Assembly: GCA_029237695.1 (NCBI GenBank)
Contig: CM055265.1
Span: 42,649,331 to 42,713,330 of the forward strand
DNA: 64,000 bases
Reading direction: 5' to 3'
Origin: Conchocele bisecta
Taxonomy: Eukaryota > Mollusca > Bivalvia > Lucinida > Thyasiridae
Shown one piece after another: positions 56,162 through 64,000 of the stretch. The stretch's first letter is position 1; every line of letters starts with the position of its first letter. A program made the translations under genes and the position numbers. The notes under the pieces were generated by a model. The model saw only the letters and a list, made by a program, of their open reading frames with translations. It had not been told where the DNA came from and did not search any database.

Positions 56162-56821
56162 ATCCGTGTTTTACCACATGTACCAAACATCGTTATAAAG
56201 CTACATTTAATTAATAGCACAGCCTCCAAAAATATGGGCGTAACGGCAATGATTATGTAACGGTAATGACAAAACGTAACGGTAATGACATTCCATTTAT
56301 TTAAAATACTAATACAATGTACTGCATATATAACAAACATATTTATACTTTGAATATGCTGTACAATATAACTTAGTGTTTACTTTTAATGTGATTGCCA
56401 ATAGAAACCCACACTCCTTGTAAGCTAATTGTATTAGTGCGAAACAGAAAAATTTAGTAGCAAGTCGTGGAATTTCTCATTTATGGTAACCCAACAACAT
56501 GTATTTAATATGAATCAGCAAAGTTAAGCAAAACAAAATAGCTTGGCAACTAACAGAATGCCGTGTTTTACCACATGTACCAAACATCGTTATAAAGCTA
56601 CATTTAATTAATAGCACAGCCTCCAAAAATATGGGCGTAACGGCAATGATTATGTAACGGTAATGACAAAACTTAACGGTAATGACTTTCCATTTATTTA
56701 AAATACTAATACAATGTACAGCATATATAACAAACATATTTATACTTTGAATATGCTGTACAATATAACTTAGTGTTTACTTTTAATGTGATTGCCAATA
56801 GAAACCCACACTCCTTGCAAG
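56162..56821 (+). repeat. Young direct duplication, 263-bp units 397 bp apart
   Basis: 56162-56424 and 56559-56821 differ at only a handful of positions (for example AAAACGTAACGG / AAAACTTAACGG). Both start near CGTGTTTTACCACATGTACC and end at CCCACACTCCTTG. The spacer is unique. Confidence 0.85.
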
Positions 56822-57349
56822 CTGTGTCTGTTTTTTGTTGTTTCAGAGCTTTTACTAATTAAATCCTGATATATAAATGTTGTAGGTCTGAATAAATGTG
56901 CCATTACTGACCGACAACTGGTGGGACCTGGTTTATATCTAATTGACGCATCAACTGACTAGTTAGTATGGTAATTTATCATTGCCGTTACAGATCGTCA
57001 TTACCGTTACACAATTTTGTAACGGAAATGACCGTAACGGTAATGATTCTTTAAAAACTCCCATTGTTCACCCCTCTGTATACAACGCATCATGAAGGTA
57101 GAATATGCAAAGACAACGTTGTAAGTGTGTCTATCTACCAATTTTGGTTTCAGTCGACCTACATACATATGGAAATGTGTAACCTTAAAATTCCGAATAC
57201 AGACCGGTCTCGTTCTCGGCAATGACTTAAGTTGTGTTACCACCATGTTTATTTATAAATCGGGCGCCCATAAACAGTGTTCATTGCATTAGTAGCTGAG
57301 AGTAGGAAAGGGAGGTTACTCTGATTTTACTCTTTTTTCAGCGTAACGG
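56241..57349. promoter_or_regulatory. Cluster of TAACGG motifs
   Basis: TAACGG occurs at 56241, 56258, 56277, 56638, 56655, 56674, 57020, 57035 and 57344, and inverted at 56985 and 57004. Most sit in a longer GTAACGGTAATGA. TAACGG matches the animal Myb consensus YAACKG. Six of the eleven sites come from the duplication at 56162-56821. Function is inference. Confidence 0.35.
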
Positions 57350-57364
57350 TAATGATTCGATTTC

Positions 57365-58930
57365 GCGGGACAGATACATTAACGTCAGTATTTTTGACAA
57401 CAAAAGGCAAATTTATTGCAGAATAAGTTTAATGTCAATGTTAAACTATTTTAATTCAGATGCAATGTATAGTAAAGTACAAATTGACAAGATTTGAGAA
57501 TTACGGGCTTGTGAACTGTGCTGATTGATGATCGGGACATGCCCATTTGGTGCACCATACATATGCCAACAACAGAAAATAATAACTAAACACACATAAC
57601 AAGAATTGTAAATACTGTTTTCTTAATGGATTGGTATTATACATAGTTACTTTACTGAAAAAAAAAAATTTCCTTATAAATTGTGTGATTTGTAAGTAAA
57701 TTACACCGGGACACCATGGCAGATGTACATAAAATATAGAATCACTGACATACATATCTGTATCAAACCAATGAAAACTGACATTCTGATCAGCATATAA
57801 AAAATGTCATTTCGGCTAATTCTGCGCACCGACTAATGCACAATTCACGTAATGTTTTGCCCAGCTTACGTCAGAATAAATTATGTTGATTTTGGAATAA
57901 ATCAGCTGATTAACGGTATACTAAGTCACAATGTTATCCCATTCCGATAGTTTGGTAAATAGTTATATTCAGAACATGGTCAAAATGATTAGTGGTCCTG
58001 CTTACTAAATGAATAGAAATCAACAGCAGATCTGTTAAAAACAGCTTCATAAACCAATAATACACATGCAAATATATCGACATTGTCATTGTTATCATTT
58101 TATTCCCGTATTATTCGCAAAACTCAAGGACAAAATGGACTGATATTTTGATCAAATTTGGCTGGGCCTCCGCTAAGGCGGATACAGATAATAGGCGACA
58201 GATGAAATAATAAAAGCCATCTGTTTAGCCGTGATTATCTTGGCTAAGAACTGTCTTGAATGTTCAGGGAATTTAGACTGAATATGGACATTTTGACGAA
58301 AATTATTATTAGGTGCGCAGAATTAACAGACACGATGCAGAGTACCTGGATTCGCACACCTCAATTTTTTTACTTATTTCATCACTGTTGTTACAGTTTT
58401 TTTAAACACATTTGACTCTCGGGGGGGGGGGGATGAAAGTAGTGTCTTTTTTAAGTGGCTAAAAGCCTATATAGACAATAGATAACAGATAATAGCCTAG
58501 TGCTATGTGATAGAACGGCTGCAAATCTATTTTTGTAATCCGTTGTTCTCTTTATTTGCACACCGTTCTATCCCTAAAGGCCAAAAATCGTTAGCAAAGT
58601 TCCGCCATGAATCGAGGGCGGAATGTATTCATCAAGTTTTTTTTAACTATTTTAGCCACAAATTGCTAAACCCATTTGTAATCCTGTTCTAGAAACCTTA
58701 TTTAACAATATTACTGCTTACCGTGGCAAAATCGTCATGTATTTTGATCTTAAAACGTGGATTATAACAGCAAGGTACAAGAAATACAAATCTAGGTCAC
58801 CCATTTACGAGCTATTTACATATTTTGATCACGTGAAGATAAGGTCATGTGTATTGTCAAGGTCATTACCAAGGCCAGGAATGATCGAGACAAATTGTCT
58901 CCCTTATTATCATATGAGCCAAGTATACTT
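57365..58930. other. Unassigned AT-rich DNA
   Basis: No gene recognised. G run at 58421-58432. Two CCTATATAGACAATAGATAACAG-like scraps lie near 58180 and 58470. Short ORFs lack domains. Confidence 0.4.
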
Positions 58931-59619
58931 CAATTGTTATGACGTTATGGCCAATATAGCTTGATCTGACGAACGAAAAGTGGTAACAATGCAGTTGAAG
59001 TGTAAGGGATAGGCTAGAGTAGATAAGTACACGTAGTCACTTAATCACTTATAATGTACACTATATTACATGGGGAACACACAGGAATACATAATGCATT
59101 GATATGCGAACATCACTGTACTGTGCATGATACCATTCAATTACAAGGTTGTAAGCCAATCGACTGTTATACTTTGACGCAACTTAAAAAGCTATAGACG
59201 AATAAACTCAGTATGTGGTATCTCAATGGTCCCATAGTGGACAATAGTATGAATGCACAAGTACTTTGATGATCGCTAATCAAAGTGAAATAACATACAA
59301 GTACAACATGGCAGAACGAACATTGGAGGACAAATGACAATCATCTGAGCTACCCCAGTGCTGGCGTATCTCAATAGATAGTGGTAATAACTGAGTATCA
59401 AGGTCCCAAGGTCTGCCTCACCCGCAGTATGAGGTCTAGTCACCAATATGGCTATTATCCAACTTCAAGTGGATTAATCCATAAACAATATATGTAGTCT
59501 TACTACAATCCCTTAGCCATGATATGCCATGATAGGAGTATTACCATACACTATCAAAGTATACATGTGTATTGCCTATGCAATATATTTCCAAAGTATG
59601 AATGTCAAAGTCAAAGCCG

Positions 59620-59850
59620 GATGTGGTTACATCACATGATAGTCAATAACGATAATGTTCCGGAAGCTGGTACCGGAAGTAAAGTTCCAAAGGTAGTATT
59701 ATTTCCGGAAATGGTGGACAAGATGTAAAGTTCCTATGGTATCACTCGACTGTAGCAACCCGGATGTGGTGGACCGGATGTAAAGTATCCATGGTGAATC
59801 AATAGGTTGTAATACCGGAAGTGGTAGACCGGATGTAAAGTTCCGATATA
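59620..59850. repeat. Diverged tandem repeats rich in CCGGAAGT/CCGGATGT
   Basis: Units of about 60 bp contain CCGGANGTGGTNGACCGGAT and GTAAAGTTCC. At least eight CCGGAA or CCGGAT words occur on the + strand. CCGGAAGT is the core ETS-factor site. Origin as host or LTR sequence is undecided. Confidence 0.5.
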
Positions 59851-61221
59851 ATACAAATGGCGATTATCACGTTGGCTAAGACGCCGGGAAAAGTTTCACT
59901 TAGGTGACATTCAACTCGGTGGTAGTATAATGATATGATATGTGTGTATGGCGTTTCACTTCACTAATCTATGGCTGTGACTGTCTGCTGAACGCAATGT
60001 AGCTATCACACACTGCTCTATACAGGCCTGTACCCGGAGCTGCTACACACACACCGCCAGACAGACGTACGGACACTCGGACGACCTTGTACTCTGCACT
60101 GACTGGGGTCTGCCCTCAACGAGTGGACCAAAACGTCCAATGTGGCTCGCTGGAGCGATCTCAAGAGGCTACAAAAATGAAATGAGTCTCCAATTACTGG
60201 ACGAATACGCACAGACAGACAGACAGGATGCACAACGGAATAAAACGGGAATCGAACAACGGCAAATCACAGCTGAAATAAAATGTTGTAGGTACATACC
60301 AAAATCCTCCGTGTCACTGGTGAATACAGTACTGTCCTTCTGTTACCAGAAAATATGTGTCCCACCAACACATAGCGAGACATCGCTTATATACGCACCA
60401 GTGAAACCATGCACGGAATAATGAATATGCCGACCCCTCGTTCGACATCTCACATACATATTACAAAACCATGGCTTTTGCCATATCACCCGTGGGTTAT
60501 ATTTGGCATAAATATATGTTCCCACGCCATAAATTCAACCAAACTAGTGTACAGCCCTCGTGGAATAAATACCATCCAACATGGTATACCCCACACTACC
60601 ATAAATCTGCACACTATAGACCCAGATCTCATAATCCGAAATCTACTCGACTGGTCTCGACAATGCGAAGGTCGCTTTTTGGCCCCGCCAAACCCCTCCA
60701 TATCGGTCCTACGGCTATTCACTCAAATGAGAGTGTAGCACATAACTAAAACTCAAATATCGTGGTCATTTACGGAAATATCACGACACAAAGCATCACC
60801 AGTATGGGATCTGATATATCCGTGTTGGCCAGTACCAGGCTATGCTGAAACACTAACCCGTAGCATACATAACAGGGCAGACCATGGTATGGTCTGCGCT
60901 ATATACTGGCTTCACCTACAGAAGGTCCCTTATGTGGTGAGCAACTGACACGCGGACAAACTGGCGGATTGGCCCAACGGATAGTGGACATCCGTAAAAC
61001 TAAAAGGGGTCTTTTCCCTAGCGAAACCAGCACACGCAGTCAACGAGTTCTCCACCACACACATGCATAGTCTGTGGCAAATATGGCATGACATCAGTAA
61101 AACATTGCTCATAAAATAGACGTATATTTAAATCCGCAAAAAGGACACGCATAAACGTATTTCCACCAATACAACATAAGCCCCGTTATTACACGCACAT
61201 TGTACATGGCAAATGTACATG

Positions 61222-61295
61222 CTAAATCACAGGTATGTAAAAATCACAGGTGTGTGAAATCACAGGTATGTGGAATCACAGGTATGTGAAATCAA
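61222..61295 (-). promoter_or_regulatory. Four tandem ATCACAGGTATGTGAA units at start of LTR
   Basis: Four units of 15-18 bp lie 70-140 bp inside the presumed LTR start, where enhancer repeats sit in U3. Each holds CACAGGTRTGT. Regulatory role inferred from position only. Confidence 0.4.
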
Positions 61296-61366
61296 TAGTA
61301 CGCACAACAATACAACGCAGTACTACACATCACAAATATACAATAATGCACGTGTCACGCGACATA

Positions 61367-61376
61367 TCTCCCCCCT
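61367..61376 (-). other. Polypurine tract
   Basis: AGGGGGGAGA on the - strand, two bases before the TGTCGCG LTR start and about 60 nt after the RNase H stop. The usual plus-strand primer of LTR elements. Confidence 0.65.
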
Positions 61377-61434
61377 AAACAAAAAGTGTTCACACTTTCG
61401 TGCATAATCGCGAGACACGTTGGCCCAGCTGAAT

Positions 61435-61969
61435 CTACCCCGATATCCTGCTCAGGTAGTCTGCCCCCAGATTTTCGGCTCCTTTTATCGCAACAATACG
61501 CATTCGGTAAGGTTGTAGTATCAAGGCCAACCTCATTAGTCGGGAATTTGCAACCTCGGCTTTGTTTAGGTAAACCAACGGTTGATTGTCCGTTTCTAGG
61601 ATGAATTCCCCCCCAAACAAATAATGGTGGAACTTCTCGACCCCCCACACGACTGCCAGACACTCCTTCTCAACTACCGAATAATTGCGTTCCCTTGGCA
61701 ACATCTTTTTGCTGGCATACGCAATCGGAAGTGGGATACCCTCCTGCTCTTGCAATAGTACTGCCCCTAACCCAATGTCGGAAGCATCCGTCCTGAGCAC
61801 GAAAGGTTTGTCTAGTCAATAATCCCTTGAGGTTAACGAAAGCTTTCTGTTGGGGTGCCCCCCCCCCCCAGTTGACCTTGTTTAGTTGACCTGTCTTAGT
61901 AAGGTTAGTTAGCGGGCTCGCTATCTCTGCGAAGTTGGGCATGAACTTCCTATAGAACCCGGCTAACAA
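61435..61969 (-). pseudogene. Ty3/gypsy RNase H (and RT connection), frameshifted
   Basis: Two frames overlap. 61670-61969 carries the connection domain (LAGFYRKFMPNFAEIASPL). 61435-61800 carries RNase H with all four acidic residues in RTDASDIGLGAV, EKECLAVVWG, ETDNQPLVYL and LGADYLSR. The frame changes near 61800-61810, just after the usual start of the TDAS block. The ORF ends ISG-stop 59 nt before the polypurine tract, so RNase H is the last domain of this pol and no integrase follows it. Confidence 0.85.
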
Positions 61970-62934
61970 CAGGAAAACCCTGACCTCCCTTGTCTCAGGG
62001 ACATATTAGCTTCATGAACTGCCTTGACCTTTTCGGGATGGGCCCTTAGTTCTTTCTTACTGCTGATAGTATGTCCCAGGCACTCAAGTGGCCTGTACCC
62101 AATGCTGCACTTGGAGAGTTTTGCCGTTAGATTTGCATCGGACAATCGGGAGAGGACTTCACTCAGAGCTCCCAGGTGTTGTTGCCACGTATGGGAGAAT
62201 ATCAAGATGTCATCAACAAAGCTGTCTGCATTGTGGACCCCCTTTAATACTTTCCTCATGAGTCTACAGAAAATGGCCTGTGCCGTGACCATTCCAAAGG
62301 GCATGACCTTGAACTGGAATAGACCCTGGGGTCCTTCGAAAGCGGAATATTCCCTGGAATTCTCATCTAATGAAAAGTAGCTATGTCCCGCCAACTTAGA
62401 GAACATCTCTTCAATATTTGGCATTGGTTCCGCATCAAACACAGTGACTTTGTTAAGTTGCCGGAAATTAATGCAGAATCGGAGCCCCCCGTCCTTTTTC
62501 CTAACCAGAATTACGGGGGATGAGTAGGGTGATTTTGAAGGTTCTATGAAACCTAGCTTCAGCATCTCCTCTACTTCCTGGCTGACTGTTTCCCTGACCT
62601 TAAATGGGATAGGGTACCCCTTAATTCTTAATGGGTCTTGCGTTGACAAATTTATCTCATGTTTCTCTATATGGGTGAGTCCTGGTGTGTCCCTCAGGAC
62701 ATGGGTGAATTCCCGTAAGATCTCTTTGACTTGCGTCTTTTGTTTCTTGCCTAAATCAGGCGACAGGTCAACTTTGCTCTCCGTATTGGACTCTAATCCC
62801 CTGGGACATAACATGTTTTCTTCGGCACTACACCCACTTGGACTAGGATCCCCCTCTACTGTGTCATCTATCACTGCCGCATTTATTACAGTGAGTATTC
62901 CCTTCCCCGGGTGCTCAGGCCTAGTCTCGTACCT
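61963..62934 (-). pseudogene. Ty3/gypsy reverse transcriptase, motif A deleted
   Basis: In frame with the upstream integrase but after a TAG. About 20 codons precede the first ATG (62874). The RT is clear: IEPSKSPYSSPVILVRKKDG, RFCINFRQLNKVT, FQFKVMPFGMVTA and the catalytic FVDD (residues 219-222 from that ATG). Between HSYFS and the ENSREYSAF segment about ten residues expected in this family are absent, including the motif A aspartate and the GYxQ block. The enzyme would be inactive. The frame breaks near 61990, shortly before the end of the connection domain. Confidence 0.85.
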
Positions 62935-64000
62935 CTATAACATGTTTGCACGAAAGGTTTTCAACTTCCCTCCCATGTCAACCCTATAGTCCCACTCATT
63001 AACTACCTCTGTTATGGGGTATGGTCCCTTCCACCTAAGAAACAATTTGTTGTTGTCTGTCGGTAGTAGTACAAGTACCTGATCTGCCACTGCATACTGC
63101 CTACTACGGGTCTTACGGTTGTAGTACTTTGCGTACTTTTTGGACGCACTCTTCAAGTTCTCATGCGCGATTTCGCACGTTTTCTCGAGCCGTTCGCGCA
63201 AGTCGAGGACGTACTGATACGTCGTTTTGACGTTGTCCTCTATGTCCTTCTCGGACCACAGATCTCTTAGTATGCTCATCGGACCTCGAACGGTCCTTCC
63301 GTACAATAATTCAAACGGTGAGAAAGCCAAACTTTCTTGAGGGACTTCGCGATACGCGAATAAGAGCGCGTTAATGTATTTGTCCCAATCTTTGGGACGT
63401 TCGCTTGCCATTCTACGAAGCATTTGCTTTAACGTACCATTGAACCGTTCCACGAGACCGTTACACTGTGGGTGGTACGGTGTCGTGGTTAATTGTATCA
63501 GCGATGACAATCTACTAACTTCCTCCATGACTGCCAACGTAAATTGACTACCCCGATCGGTGAGCATCTCCTCGGGGATACCCAGTCTACTGAACATATC
63601 CACGAGAGCTTCCGCGACTCGTTCGGCCTCGATGCCTGGTAGTGGTACTGCTTCTGGGTACCTAGTTGCATAATCAACTAACGTTAGTATGTAACGATTC
63701 TTTCGATCGGTAGCTGGAAAAATTGGCCCTACAATGTCAACTGCGACTCGTTTGAACGGAGTGTCTATCAACGGCATAGTTCCTAACGGAACCTTGGTGA
63801 TGTGTCCCTTTGACACAGTCTTTTGACATATGTCACAAGACCTACAAAACCGTGTAATGTCACTGCCCACGCCTGGCCAATAAATTCTGATAACACTCGA
63901 CCAGTTGTCTTCTTAACCCCTAAATGGCCCGCCATGATTGATTCATGTGCCACTTTCATCACGGTAGTCATAAGTGTTTTTGGGACTACCAGCTGATGGT
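62935..64000 (-). pseudogene. Ty3/gypsy integrase, 5' of RT, partial at window edge
   Basis: The N-terminal zinc region is split by a frameshift near 63880: AHESIMAGHLG in one frame and FCRSCDICQ in the next. The catalytic core has D45 (VAVDIVGP), D105 (LTDRGSQF) and E141 (GLVERFNG) counted from the ATG at 63870. The D-E spacing of 35 residues is canonical. A GPY/F module (FLRWKGPYPITEVV) closes the domain, then FRANML and TAG at 62935-62937. The next codons stay open into RT in the same frame. Gag, protease and the 5' LTR would lie beyond 64000. Confidence 0.88.

Larger units (their letters stand above)
58931..61364 (-). mobile_element. Probable 3' LTR and flank of the gypsy element (left limit unresolved)
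   Basis: On the - strand the sequence after the polypurine tract begins TGTCGCGTGACACG (61364), as an LTR should. The far end cannot be fixed without the 5' LTR; a TGTAGC at 59998 is one candidate. TATA-like candidates on the - strand: TTTAAATATA (61130) and AGTATATAG (60898). No ORF with a domain. Confidence 0.45.

Noticed and set aside
62024..62989. Open frames of 118 and 147 codons on the + strand
   Set aside because: Antisense shadows of the gypsy RT coding sequence.

Overview
The window looks like a repeat-rich piece of an animal nuclear genome, most likely a bivalve or other mollusc. It is AT-rich, host coding sequence is split by GT-AG introns, and the rest is mostly a mosaic of transposon-derived repeats. 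The bivalve placement is inference. It rests on Helentron-associated (HINE-like) repeats with tandem cores and GTCC/ACGT microsatellites, a tRNA-derived SINE, and an alpha-kinase of the kind common in bivalves. No prokaryotic operon, CRISPR array, rRNA or functional tRNA gene was seen.

Two host genes are supported. An alpha-kinase lies on the + strand as two exons (36136-36708 and 39442-39744). Together they encode 291 residues with the complete zinc-ligand set and a possible N-myristoylation start. A cyclophilin (peptidyl-prolyl isomerase) terminal exon lies on the - strand at 48703-48926, squeezed between two transposon copies. One further ORF (32129-32587, -) is possible but unrecognised.

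Layout. 1-16.7 kb: dense miniature inverted-repeat elements (MITEs), HINE-like arrays and foldback elements made of inverted minisatellites. 16.7-20.4 kb: hAT-like, pogo/Tigger-like and piggyBac-like MITEs. 20.4-25.9 kb: a tandem duplication whose second copy is split by a 519-bp DNA element and a 2.8-kb 5'-truncated LINE. 25.9-36 kb: mostly unique AT-rich DNA with a mariner-like element and a gutted LINE. 36-40 kb: the alpha-kinase and its TE-filled intron. 40-48 kb: more MITEs, including a pogo-like copy holding a hairpin element and a SINE. 48-50 kb: the cyclophilin exon and a hAT-in-pogo nest. 51-57.4 kb: HINE-like DNA, two further tandem duplications and a cluster of TAACGG motifs. About 59-64 kb: the 3' part of a broken Ty3/gypsy element on the - strand, with integrase ahead of reverse transcriptase (Gmr1-like order).

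The most informative signals are structural. Several filled-site/empty-site pairs inside the window define element ends and target-site duplications directly. A set of five elements shares related TACGGA termini but carries three unrelated minisatellites arranged as inverted arms.
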